Shown here piece by piece: positions 19,112 through 28,284 of a DNA stretch of 64,000 nt. Under the pieces are notes generated by a model. The model saw nothing but the letters and a program-made list of their open reading frames with translations, was not told where the DNA came from and did no database searches. Source of the DNA: Nosema muscidifuracis (lineage: Eukaryota > Microsporidia > Nosematidae); assembly GCA_028335825.1 (NCBI GenBank), contig JAIOKI010000025.1:1-64000 (forward strand), given 5' to 3'. How positions within the stretch are numbered: position 1 is the first letter of the stretch; every line of letters begins with the position of its first letter. Made by a program: the position numbers and the translations under genes.

Positions 19112-21877
19112 TTAAGCCTCTATTACAACACATTTGATTCTATCACATGGATTTGCACACTCTTCTTCTTCACATGAACATTCTTGTTCGCATTCTACAT
19201 CGTCAGCTAATTCATCATCATCTAATACTACTGTTGTACTAACAGTAACAGCTTTATCTACTTTCTTCTGTTTTTCAGGCTTTTTTTGTACTGTTAAAGT
19301 AGTTGTATGTGTACATGTGACTGTTTTCACTACTTCCTGGGTGATAGTCTGCGGTGTTACAGATACAATCTTTTCTTCGGTAACAGTTCGAGGGGGAAGT
19401 GATATTGTAGTTGTTTTAGGAGGAAGCTTAACTGATTCAGTTATAGTAGAATAAACAGTAACAAAAATAGTTTCTGTTACAGTATGAGGGGGGATCGTAG
19501 TAGTCTCTACTATTGTCTGTGTCTGAGGTGGTAAAGTTACAGTCTTTTCTATTGTTTTTGGTTTAGGAGGACAAGGCTTCTTAATTTTTATACGAACTTC
19601 TTTAGAATTTTCATCTTCGCATTCTTCATTCTGAGGATGGAAGTCGGATTGATTTTGATTTTGCGGGGGCTGAGTGTCAGGTTGATTTTGTGGAGGTGGT
19701 GATTCATTATGATTATCTTTAGGTGGTTCGTTATTACTTAATGCAGGTGTATTATTTTGAGGGGGTGGAGTAACATTCTCAGGTACTGATTGATTATTAT
19801 TCTGAGATGATGGAGTAGCATTCTCAGGTACTGATTGATTATTATTTTGAGGGGGTGGAGTAGCATTTTCAGGTACTGATTGATTATTATTCTGTGGGGG
19901 TAGAGTTGTTTGACCTGTGCTCGCCTCTTTATTTTGACCTGTACTTGTTTCTTTATTTTGGCCTGTACTTGTTTCTTTATTTTGACTTACACCTGTTTCT
20001 TTATTTTGGCCTGTACTCGTTTCATTATTTTGACCCGTACTCTTTTCATTATTTTGGCCTGTGCTTGTTTCTTTGTTTTGACTTACACCTGTTTCTTTGC
20101 TTTGAGCAGTATTTGATTCATTGTTTTGAGAATTACTTGTCTCTTTACTTTGAGCAGTATTTGTGTCTTTGCTTTGACCTGTTGTGTTCTCCTTTGATTC
20201 TGTACTATTAGATACTGCTGTACTCTCTTTAGATGTTTCTTCCGCACTAGTCTCCTTCTTTTCTCCAGCCTCACATACTTTTTTAAGAGAATCAACTTGT
20301 TTCTTTACTGTCTCCTCGTCTACACTCTTATCCTGGTAAACTCCTACATCAGTAAGTTTTCCTTTTTCAGGTATCTCATTAGTTTTACAACTACAGTCTT
20401 TACCTACAAACATGCCTGATGAATCAGTTATTACTCCATTCTCTTCCTTCATCACAATCTTACCACTGTAGTCTGTATATTCTCCTTTCTCATTCTTAGC
20501 TACTAAAACTTGATCGACTTTTTGACAGTCTGGATTATTTTTTAGTACTTCATTTACTACATTAGAGTTTAACTGCACTACAGAACTAACGATTTTCTCT
20601 TTAGCAGCATAATGTTCTTCAGCTGACTTTACTATACTAGAGGAAGAAACGCTAGACGATGGTACACTTGATGAAGAAACGCTAGACGATGGTACACTTG
20701 ATGAAGAAGCGCTAGAAGATGGTAAACTTGATGAAGACATAAAAGATACTATAGGTTCAGTTTTCGAAGCAGATATACTAGATGAAGAAATAATAGATGA
20801 ATTTGACTGTATGGAAGTAGAAGATGAAATACTTGCAGTAGAAGGAAAAGAAACAATCGCTGCAGTGCTTTTATCATTTTTCTTATCGGCTGAGGCGGTA
20901 GTGCTTTTATCATCTTTCTTATCTGTTGAAGCTGTCGTCTTTTTATCCTCCTTCTTATCGGCTGATGCTGTAGTTTTCTTATCATCTTTCTTATCGGCTG
21001 ATGCTGTCGTCTTTTTATCATCTTTCTTATCTGTTGAAGCTGTCGTCTTTTTATCATCTTTCTTATCGGCTGATGCTGTCGTTTTCTTATCTTCCTTTTT
21101 CTTATTCTTTTCTTCCTTCTTTTTTTTCTCATTCTCTGCTTGATTTTTCTTCTCTTTCTCTTTCTTTTGTTCTTCTTTCTTTTTTTCATTCTCAGCTTTT
21201 TTAGCTTCTTTCTCTTTTTTCTGTTCTTCTTTCTTCTTTTCACTCTCAGCTCTTTTTGCTTCTCTCTGTTGAGTTCTTTCCTCCTTCTTTTTTTCATTCT
21301 CAGCTCTTTTTGCTTCTTTTTGTTGAGCTCTCTCTTGTTTTTTCTCCTCTTTCTCTTTCTTTTGCTCTTCTCTTTTCTTTTCATTCTCAGCTCTTTTTTC
21401 CTCTTTCTGTTGAGCTCTTTCTTCCTTCTTTTTTTCATTCTCTTTCTTTTGCTCTTCTTTTTTCTTTTCATTCTCAGCCTTTTTTTCCTCTTTCTGTTGA
21501 GCTCTCTCTTGTTTTTTATCTTCTTTTTTAGGCGCTTCTTCAGCTTTCTTTTCTTCTTTTTTAGGTCCATTATCAGGTTTTTTATCATTTGCTTCGGGTT
21601 TAGAACCACCTGCTGCTCCTCCTTCAGATTTCTCTGGTGCTTTCAATCTATTTATTATTGGTGTTATGCCTATTAGATTAGAGTTCTTTAAAGGATTTAT
21701 TTGGAATTTCTTTACATTGTCACTTTTCACTAAATTGAGTTTTTTAGCTTTCTTCATTATCTCGTCAATGAGTTGTTGACCATTGCTATATTCCTTTAAG
21801 TTTAGAAAGAATGTGTTTTCGGTATTGATTAATAGAATATTGAATATTAGTATCTGTACAATATTCATCCCTTTCAT
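19112..21877 (-). CDS. Large secreted repeat protein with Cys-rich tail
   Basis: No known family. It is 921 aa. A signal peptide is at residues about 1-20 (MNIVQILIFNILLINTENTF). Next comes a long KKEEQKKENEKKKEE charged segment (about 100-260), six KKDDKKTTASADK repeats (about 265-335) and a Ser-rich SVSSSSVPSS block (about 350-415). A more complex region with CSC follows (about 420-530), then NKETSTGQ octapeptides and PPPQNNNQSVPENAT repeats (about 570-720). The C-terminus has a Thr-rich PPxTxTxTxT module (about 760-880) and ends in a Cys-rich acidic tail (CEQECSCEEEECANPCDRIKC). The build (signal peptide, Lys-rich, Pro/Gln repeats, Cys tail) recalls spore-wall and polar-tube proteins, but I claim no orthology. 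ATAAACAA lies just upstream of the first ATG; GGG directly precedes the ATG of residue 4. Confidence 0.8.
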   Translation of the reverse strand: MKGMNIVQILIFNILLINTENTFFLNLKEYSNGQQLIDEIMKKAKKLNLVKSDNVKKFQINPLKNSNLIGITPIINRLKAPEKSEGGAAGGSKPEANDKKPDNGPKKEEKKAEEAPKKEDKKQERAQQKEEKKAENEKKKEEQKKENEKKKEERAQQKEEKRAENEKKREEQKKEKEEKKQERAQQKEAKRAENEKKKEERTQQREAKRAESEKKKEEQKKEKEAKKAENEKKKEEQKKEKEKKNQAENEKKKKEEKNKKKEDKKTTASADKKDDKKTTASTDKKDDKKTTASADKKDDKKTTASADKKEDKKTTASTDKKDDKSTTASADKKNDKSTAAIVSFPSTASISSSTSIQSNSSIISSSSISASKTEPIVSFMSSSSLPSSSASSSSVPSSSVSSSSVPSSSVSSSSIVKSAEEHYAAKEKIVSSVVQLNSNVVNEVLKNNPDCQKVDQVLVAKNEKGEYTDYSGKIVMKEENGVITDSSGMFVGKDCSCKTNEIPEKGKLTDVGVYQDKSVDEETVKKQVDSLKKVCEAGEKKETSAEETSKESTAVSNSTESKENTTGQSKDTNTAQSKETSNSQNNESNTAQSKETGVSQNKETSTGQNNEKSTGQNNETSTGQNKETGVSQNKETSTGQNKETSTGQNKEASTGQTTLPPQNNNQSVPENATPPPQNNNQSVPENATPSSQNNNQSVPENVTPPPQNNTPALSNNEPPKDNHNESPPPQNQPDTQPPQNQNQSDFHPQNEECEDENSKEVRIKIKKPCPPKPKTIEKTVTLPPQTQTIVETTTIPPHTVTETIFVTVYSTITESVKLPPKTTTISLPPRTVTEEKIVSVTPQTITQEVVKTVTCTHTTTLTVQKKPEKQKKVDKAVTVSTTVVLDDDELADDVECEQECSCEEEECANPCDRIKCVVIEA

Positions 21878-22533
21878 ATATTTGTTTATTCTTTTAACTT
21901 ATTTGTTAGCTGTTTCATATAAGTAAATATTTATTTGATTAAAAATATAAAAGTTTAATTAATATAAATTAAACATAAATTCAGATTAAAGAACTTATTA
22001 AATTTATTAAAATTTTATTTTGATTACTAAGCATGTATAAACAAAAAAGTATATTTTTTTATTAAATCTTCAATCGATAAATATATATTTCAATATTTAT
22101 TATATATAAATTAGTATGTCATCATATTTGTTCTTAATTAATTCTTTATATATTAATTATTTATTCTATTTTCTTTTATTTGTTCTTAATTAATTATTTA
22201 TATATTAATTAATAATTCTATTTTCTTTTATTCTTAGGTATATTACATTACTCATTAATTCTTTATATATTAATTAATAATTCTATTTTCTTTTATATAT
22301 TCTTAAGTATATTACATTACTCATTATATCTATTCTTAAGTATATTACATTAATCATTATATTTTCTTTTATATATTCTTAAGTATATTACATTACTCAT
22401 TATATCTATTCTTAAGTATATTACATTAATCATTAATTATATATTCTTAATATATTAATTAATAATTATTTCAAATCTACTAATCTACTAATCAATTAAT
22501 TCTTTACCTAATAATTAAATTTCTTATAAACAA
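21878..22533. repeat. Gap filled with TTCTTAAGTATATTACATTA repeats
   Basis: At about 22,120-22,455, units containing CTTAAGTATATTACATTA and CTCATTA alternate with TATATTAATTAATAATTCTA. The periods are roughly 35 and 60-70 bp. No gene is seen. Confidence 0.65.
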
Positions 22534-25500
22534 TTACCTATTAATTGATTCATTATTCTTAGTTCTAAACATTCTTTTTATATAATAAGGTACTAAAAAA
22601 CATGAAACAAGGCTTGACAATATTCCCATAATTATATAACAGAGCTCTATGTTATTAATATTAACAAACAAGTATATAGAAAGTATAGTATTACTCAAAT
22701 CTTTACAACTCCAGTTTAAGACTAGAAGTATAAGATTAAATACTATAAAAATTGCTGATAAGTTCAATATCTTCTTATTTTCATAAATACTTTCTCTATG
22801 AGGAACACAGTCACTCAAATAAATTCCATTAAAAATTGATTGGAATGCTGTTACAAAAAAAATCATTGTACCTGCTTTGGATTCTTCAGTAATTTCATCC
22901 GATCCTTTTCCATACATTGATAACAAAGCTATAATAAATGATTGACAAAATAAACTTACAAAAAAAGCTATCATCTCTTCAGTCTTAAATATTTTAGAAC
23001 TAGGAGGAGTCTTACTTAATATATTGCTCTTCTTAAAATTTGATATACAAAACATCATTGGAAGAATTATAAATATATCAACATGTAAAGTTTGAAAATC
23101 ACTCAAAAATAAACATCTAAGAACTGGAAACCCAAGACAAACGAATGCAAGTACATAAGACATTGAAACATATTTAAATAAAGCTATTGACGTTACATAT
23201 GCATTTCTACATTCCTTAATTAAAACTGGTACAGATTCAATATTCTTAGCACAAAAACTTGATGCAAGACTTGCTTCATTTTGTGCTAAAGCTACTCCAA
23301 CATCTGCACTACTTATAGCTCCACTATCATTAGCTCCATCTCCACAAAATAATGTCGTCTTTCCTAAATTTCTAAAATCTTCAACTAAACTCTTTTTAAG
23401 TCCAGGACTAAATCTTGCAAAAACTACGCATTTATTGAGAATAAATTGATAATAATTGGTATCCTTAAAAAAGTTATATTCTTTACCTTCACAAGCTATA
23501 ACAAAATCATTACAGTAGTTATCAAAATTATTCTTGTATAAATTAAGTCTAACTTTATCGAATACAAGATCTTCATCTCCAAGACAAACCCATTCAACAT
23601 CATAAACATCTTTACAATTATCATTTAAAACTGGAAAAATAACTGTATTAGAATCATCTATTATATTACATTCTCTAGCAACAGATATTGCTGTTAAAAT
23701 ATTATCTCCTGTACAAATTATTGATTTTATATCTGCATTGTTTAATTCTTCAATAACCCCATAAGTTTCTGGTTTTAATTTATTAGAAAAAACTATCAAC
23801 CCTAAAAATTTTAAATCTTTTTCATTCATCTCACGAGTCCCAATTTCTTGTATCTCTTTATAAGCTATTGATATAACTCTATATCCAGATAAATAATGTT
23901 CTTTAATTCTATCTTCATATTCAACAGGTAAATCTTTAATTAAAGTTTTCATTATATCACATGATCCTTTTACATAAATATATTTCTTATTTCCATATTT
24001 AATTATTACACTCATTCTTTTTAAATCTGATGTAAAATCATATGTCTTTAATATAGTGATAATATTATTTTCTAATTTATTCTTAGATAAATTTTCTAAA
24101 TTTATGCTATCTAAAATTTCTTGATGATTTATATTTTGATAAAAAAGTTTTTCTGATTCGTCACCATATTCTTTTAAAAAAGGACCTGATATTTTTGTAG
24201 AAGATCCCATAGTCACTTTTCTCATATTATCATTGGAAAATTCAAGTATAGAACTAGAAAATATAAACATTTGAATATCCAAAGCATCTCCAGAATATTT
24301 ACCATCTAATTCATAAACTGAATGACATGAACTTAGTCCTATTCTTGTATATAAATCAACATCTTCTATTCGACTTATTTTTGATATACAATTGTCTATG
24401 CACATAAATTCCATACCTTCACTTGTTAATGTACCTGTTTTATCAAATATTCCCATATCAATATTACCAGAAAGATAAATTCTTTCAACATTATTGCATT
24501 TAATATTATCTTCTTTAAGTTTCTTATTAGATATTTGTAATCCAACAGATAATGATGCATATAAAGCTGGAGAAGCTAAAGTAAAGAATAAATCTGCACT
24601 ATAAATTAAATTATCAATTAAATCCCAATCAAGAACAAATTTAAAATAAAGAGATAAAAAAAAAGTTAAAATTAATGCAACTATTATAGTGTAAAATATA
24701 TAAGAATGTGCTTGTTTTAAAAATGGTATTGTAACAGGTTTTGGATTAATTATATCTTTCATTATTCTACCTCTAGAAGTATTAAATCCAGTAGCTATAA
24801 CTAATCCAATTGCACAATTTTCAAATATTTGTTTCTTTTCAGTTACAGGTTTATCTATTAAATCTTTTTTTGTTAAATTTTTTACTCTGTACAAAGATAC
24901 GAATTTTGTATCAAAATTTATCATCGAATTGTCCACACTTCTTAAAACAGATGTTCCAGAATAAACAATAGATTTTTGTGAAGAAGATTTACAAATAGGA
25001 ACACTTTCTCCTGTTAAAAAACTTTCATCAGTAATTGCATCTCCTTTTAAAATAACAGCATCACAAGGAAATTCCTCACACGTTTCTATATAAATAAGAT
25101 CTCCTGGAAAAAGATCATACGAATCTATATTCATAAATTTACCATTTCTTAATGTTTTGATTTTTCTATGCTTTTGTGAATTTTCTATTTCATATTTTTG
25201 TAATATTTCTAAATAATTTTCTTCTACATACGAATAAAATCTAAATAATCCTACTATTGACCCATAAACTTTATACTCAATATTAAACCATAAAATAACA
25301 CAAAATATATCTATCAAGTTAGTTAAATTAAATGTATTCTTCAATAATATTTCAATTATTGATGGTAATCTGAGATTATTAGTATTTTTACCATACAAAA
25401 TTTCTTTCTCTATCAAATCAATTTTCTCTTTATGCTCAGGTTTTTTTATTTTTTCTATATAAAGAGAATGAAAATCCATGTTCCTATTAAAAATATAAGG

Positions 25501-25863
25501 ACAAGTCACAAATTTATTATAACCAGCATCATATATAAACCGAGCATATTCTGTATCAAGTACTCGTATTTTACCATCAAGAATGTATCTGGATAAATTT
25601 CGTGTTTTAATTGCTGAGTATTCAATTATATCTCGTATTTCTACTTTGTTAAATTTATTCGTCATTAAAACACAATCTGCATATTTCAGTTCAGATTTTT
25701 TAGTAGTTAAAAATATTTTAATTCTTGGACTGTATTTACAAATCATGTACAAAATTCCTAATGACATAATACATAATAAGTTGTACATGTAATTTATAAT
25801 TGTTTTTTTTCTTCCTTCGATTTCTATAAATGTATCCCCTGAATTGTATTTTCGAATGGACAT
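22534..25863 (-). CDS. P5B-type transport ATPase (ATP13A2/Ypk9 family), copy 1
   Basis: A P-type ATPase of the P5B group, which in other eukaryotes exports polyamines from endolysosomal compartments. It is 1,109 aa. Visible motifs are ESFLTGESVPICKSS (A domain, about 280-290), FDKTGTLTSEGMEF with the phosphorylated Asp near 472, TGDNILTAISVARECN (about 717-732) and GDGANDSGAISSADVGVALA (about 840-860). After these come NEASLASSF and the FKYVSMSYVLAF helix, a P5 trait. The fourth membrane helix reads ASPALYASLSVG, where P5B usually has PPALP. Both flanking prolines of that core are changed, which bears on substrate handling. The N-terminus starts with the P5-type paired hydrophobic segment (YNLLCIMSLGILYMICKY). 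ATCCCTTAATAATG supports the start. A second copy lies at 33.7-37.4 kb. Confidence 0.9.
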   Translation of the reverse strand: MSIRKYNSGDTFIEIEGRKKTIINYMYNLLCIMSLGILYMICKYSPRIKIFLTTKKSELKYADCVLMTNKFNKVEIRDIIEYSAIKTRNLSRYILDGKIRVLDTEYARFIYDAGYNKFVTCPYIFNRNMDFHSLYIEKIKKPEHKEKIDLIEKEILYGKNTNNLRLPSIIEILLKNTFNLTNLIDIFCVILWFNIEYKVYGSIVGLFRFYSYVEENYLEILQKYEIENSQKHRKIKTLRNGKFMNIDSYDLFPGDLIYIETCEEFPCDAVILKGDAITDESFLTGESVPICKSSSQKSIVYSGTSVLRSVDNSMINFDTKFVSLYRVKNLTKKDLIDKPVTEKKQIFENCAIGLVIATGFNTSRGRIMKDIINPKPVTIPFLKQAHSYIFYTIIVALILTFFLSLYFKFVLDWDLIDNLIYSADLFFTLASPALYASLSVGLQISNKKLKEDNIKCNNVERIYLSGNIDMGIFDKTGTLTSEGMEFMCIDNCISKISRIEDVDLYTRIGLSSCHSVYELDGKYSGDALDIQMFIFSSSILEFSNDNMRKVTMGSSTKISGPFLKEYGDESEKLFYQNINHQEILDSINLENLSKNKLENNIITILKTYDFTSDLKRMSVIIKYGNKKYIYVKGSCDIMKTLIKDLPVEYEDRIKEHYLSGYRVISIAYKEIQEIGTREMNEKDLKFLGLIVFSNKLKPETYGVIEELNNADIKSIICTGDNILTAISVARECNIIDDSNTVIFPVLNDNCKDVYDVEWVCLGDEDLVFDKVRLNLYKNNFDNYCNDFVIACEGKEYNFFKDTNYYQFILNKCVVFARFSPGLKKSLVEDFRNLGKTTLFCGDGANDSGAISSADVGVALAQNEASLASSFCAKNIESVPVLIKECRNAYVTSIALFKYVSMSYVLAFVCLGFPVLRCLFLSDFQTLHVDIFIILPMMFCISNFKKSNILSKTPPSSKIFKTEEMIAFFVSLFCQSFIIALLSMYGKGSDEITEESKAGTMIFFVTAFQSIFNGIYLSDCVPHRESIYENKKILNLSAIFIVFNLILLVLNWSCKDLSNTILSIYLFVNINNIELCYIIMGILSSLVSCFLVPYYIKRMFRTKNNESINR

Positions 25864-26398
25864 TATTAAGGGATAAAATTAATTCGAAATTTCAAAAAAG
25901 AAAACCGTAAATTAAAAATACGTGATCAAGGAGTGATTTGATTTATTTTACACTTGAATATTATAAAAAAGATAATAATAAGGAGAAAAAGGAGATTTAG
26001 TCATATATAAATCTTTATAATACAAAAATATTGATTATATTAATAAATTAGATTTTTAAAGAAATTTTAATTTAAAAAAATTTACATCAAAATTAATCAA
26101 TTTATTTTTAATGACATAACTTTAATTTATAAATATACTTATTAAAAAATGTAAATTATTTATATAATACTATTAAAATTGTCTTTATCAATTAGAATCA
26201 AAAATTAAGTCTTTTATAATGTAATAAATACAAGTTATTTATATAATAATATTAAAATTGTCTTTATCAATTAGAATCAAAAATTAAGTCTTTTATACTT
26301 ATTAATAAACATATTTATTACCATATTTATATAATAATATTAAAAATTGTCTTTATCAATTAGAATCAAACATTAAGTCTTTTATACATTTAATAAAA
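25864..26398. repeat. Gap with three copies of a repeat of about 80-90 bp
   Basis: ATTGTCTTTATCAATTAGAA with AAGTCTTTTATA recurs near 26,178, 26,257 and 26,346. The first 250 bases are simple AT sequence. No gene is seen. Confidence 0.7.
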
Positions 26399-27073
26399 CT
26401 ATTTACCCATTAAATACTTGCAGTATTCTATTAATTCGATATTTTCTTCACATCTATTTTGTAAAATATCTTCCAATCTACGAATTTTATTAATTAACTC
26501 ACTATTCTTTTCTTTCTGTGTGTTTAATTTATTTTTAAGCTGTTTAATTTCTTCTTTCATAACTTCCATATCACTCATTGCAATACATTTAAAGGCATCA
26601 GCTTTTTGTTCAGAATCAAATAAATCTTTCTTTAAAGCTTTAATATGACTTTTCAAACGAAGTTCAGCAGCTCTTAATCTATTTAAATCATTTTCCGTGA
26701 TCATAGGAGTTTCATTTTTAACAGAAATATCTTTAATCACTGTCTGATTATTTTCTAACAAATATGATAAAGTCTTGTCATAATCATTCTTCATTCTTAC
26801 ATACTCACGTTCTTTAATTTTATAATTGTTGTTTTGCATTCGTGAAAATGAAAGTTCATTCAAAATTTTATCATACTCATTTTTCTTAATTACGACTGTT
26901 TCATTACATTCGTTATCTTTAGTCCATTCCTGGGATGTTAAACTATCAATATTAGTTAGTTCTATATTATCAGATGATTTTTCTTCTTTAGATGAAGATC
27001 CATTAAATATTATTGAGCTCATATTGCTTAATGAATCTGAAATATATTTTACTAATTTTTTTGAATGATCCAT
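26399..27073 (-). CDS. Coiled-coil protein, TACC-domain-like
   Basis: It is 224 aa. The first 60 residues are Ser/Glu-rich and probably disordered. Residues about 65-110 and 125-224 are heptad-rich coiled coil. The C-terminal end (NRCEENIELIEYCKYLMGK) resembles the end of TACC domains (QKxKENEELTxICDELIxK). The coiled coil of about 150 residues placed at the very C-terminus also fits. TACC proteins load microtubule-associated proteins onto spindle poles; in a microsporidian that would mean the spindle plaque. The evidence is a weak motif in a coiled coil, so a generic coiled-coil protein remains possible. The start is set by TTTCACCCCAATG. Confidence 0.5.
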   Translation of the reverse strand: MDHSKKLVKYISDSLSNMSSIIFNGSSSKEEKSSDNIELTNIDSLTSQEWTKDNECNETVVIKKNEYDKILNELSFSRMQNNNYKIKEREYVRMKNDYDKTLSYLLENNQTVIKDISVKNETPMITENDLNRLRAAELRLKSHIKALKKDLFDSEQKADAFKCIAMSDMEVMKEEIKQLKNKLNTQKEKNSELINKIRRLEDILQNRCEENIELIEYCKYLMGK

Positions 27074-27126
27074 TGGGGTGAAATGTTTGTAATTTTAAAA
27101 AAACACGTTAGATTTTTATGTAAGAA

Positions 27127-27345
27127 AATGACATATTTTTAAAATTGTATTCGCTATTTATAAAATATATAAGTGCTTGACATAATTGATATTTAATAAT
27201 ATAACTACTTAATATTTTAAAATGACATATTTTTTAAGATGGTATTCGCTATTTAAAAATATATAAGTTTTTGAAATAATATAACTACTTAATATTTTAA
27301 AATTATATTTTTTAAGATTGTATTCGCTATTTATAAAATATTTCT
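27127..27345. repeat. Three imperfect copies of a repeat of about 80-90 bp
   Basis: Units containing TTGTATTCGCTATTTATAAA, preceded by AATGACATATTTTTAA, lie at about 27,127, 27,220 and 27,300. They fill the gap between the TACC-like and FAM72 genes. Confidence 0.65.
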
Positions 27346-27377
27346 TTATTCATTATAAATCAAAGTAAAATAATTTA

Positions 27378-27776
27378 TTACCTAATTTTAATTTCAATTT
27401 CTTCATTCTCACACACATTTTTACTCCACTTAAGTATTTTTAGACCATTCATTCGAATATCAAAATATACTTTGTCAACATCAAACATCCACAAATGTCC
27501 GTTATTTTTATTATTAAGACATTCACAACAAGGTTCAAGAATGCTATATCCAAGAATTACTCCACAAAATGCACATAGAATATTAGTTATAAGACACATA
27601 CATGATCTAGTAATATAAGTATTCCCTGATCTTTTTACATTAATAGTAGGATTATTTGTAGAGAATAATTTTACTTTACTATTCGATATAAGTACTGATT
27701 TCATAGCTTGTATGCTCAGATATTTTAAACATATTCTACATTTTAATGAATATACATATTTAGTAGAATGTTTCAT
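27378..27776 (-). CDS. FAM72 family protein
   Basis: A 132-aa Cys-rich zinc-binding-type protein matching animal FAM72 along its whole length. Matching features are C-x-x-C at residues 13-16, AMKSVLISNSKVKLFST (24-40), SCMC (58-61), CAFCGVILGY (68-77), EPCCEC (81-86) and NNGHLWMF (91-98). In vertebrates FAM72A binds the uracil-DNA glycosylase UNG2 and promotes its degradation. Whether that applies here is unknown. No CCC or GGG signal lies near the ATG, one of only five such genes in the window. The protein is close in length to human FAM72A (149 aa), so it is not a fragment. Confidence 0.85.
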   Translation of the reverse strand: MKHSTKYVYSLKCRICLKYLSIQAMKSVLISNSKVKLFSTNNPTINVKRSGNTYITRSCMCLITNILCAFCGVILGYSILEPCCECLNNKNNGHLWMFDVDKVYFDIRMNGLKILKWSKNVCENEEIEIKIR

Positions 27777-27936
27777 ATAAAATATTATTTTGTTTTTTTA
27801 TAGATAAATTAATAAAGAATCATTCTTAATTTATAGAAGGAGGTAAATATTTTAATTATATAAATATTTCAAGATAGAAAAGAAATGTGTAATTGTTAAT
27901 AATATTTCAATTATATAAATTTGTAATATAAAATTT

Positions 27937-28155
27937 AATAAAAGAAGATAAAAACAAAGAAATTTATAATTTTTAATAAAAGAAGATAAAAACAAAGAAA
28001 TTTATAATTTTTAATAAAAGAAGATAAAAACAAAGAAATTTATAATTTTTAATAAAAGAAGATAAAAACAAAGAAATTTATAATTTTTAATAAAAGAAGG
28101 TAAAAACAAAGAAATTTCTAATTTTTAATAAAAGAAGATAAAAACAAAGAAATTT
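27937..28155. repeat. Tandem repeat, exact period 38 bp, six copies
   Basis: AATAAAAGAAGATAAAAACA begins at 27,937, 27,975, 28,013, 28,051, 28,089 and 28,127. The strand bias is strong: on the plus strand the unit is almost pure purine plus T. It lies between FAM72 and the next orphan gene. Confidence 0.9.
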
Positions 28156-28284
28156 CAATTATATAAATTTTTCAAGGTAGAAAAGAAATTTACATAAAAA
28201 TATTATTGTGAGATGAAACATTCTTTACTTTAAATTTAATTATTAAATAACCCTTAAATTGAAATATTTTAATAATTATACAAA

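Noticed and set aside
20749-21676. Long open frames on both strands opposite or offset from the Lys-rich secreted gene
   Set aside because: They are shadows of AAG/GAA-rich repeats: pure Lys/Arg or Phe/Ser/Leu runs with no start signal. The frame with a signal peptide and Cys tail is the real one. The same holds for the shadows at 15.8-17.6 kb and 42.1-42.6 kb.
8549-21877. Naming the repeat-rich secreted genes as polar tube proteins
   Set aside because: Composition and signal peptide fit, but no specific polar tube signature could be seen. Low-complexity similarity alone is not evidence.
27937-28155. Regular 38-bp repeats reminiscent of a CRISPR array
   Set aside because: Units are contiguous without unique spacers and the genome is eukaryotic. 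This is a plain tandem satellite.
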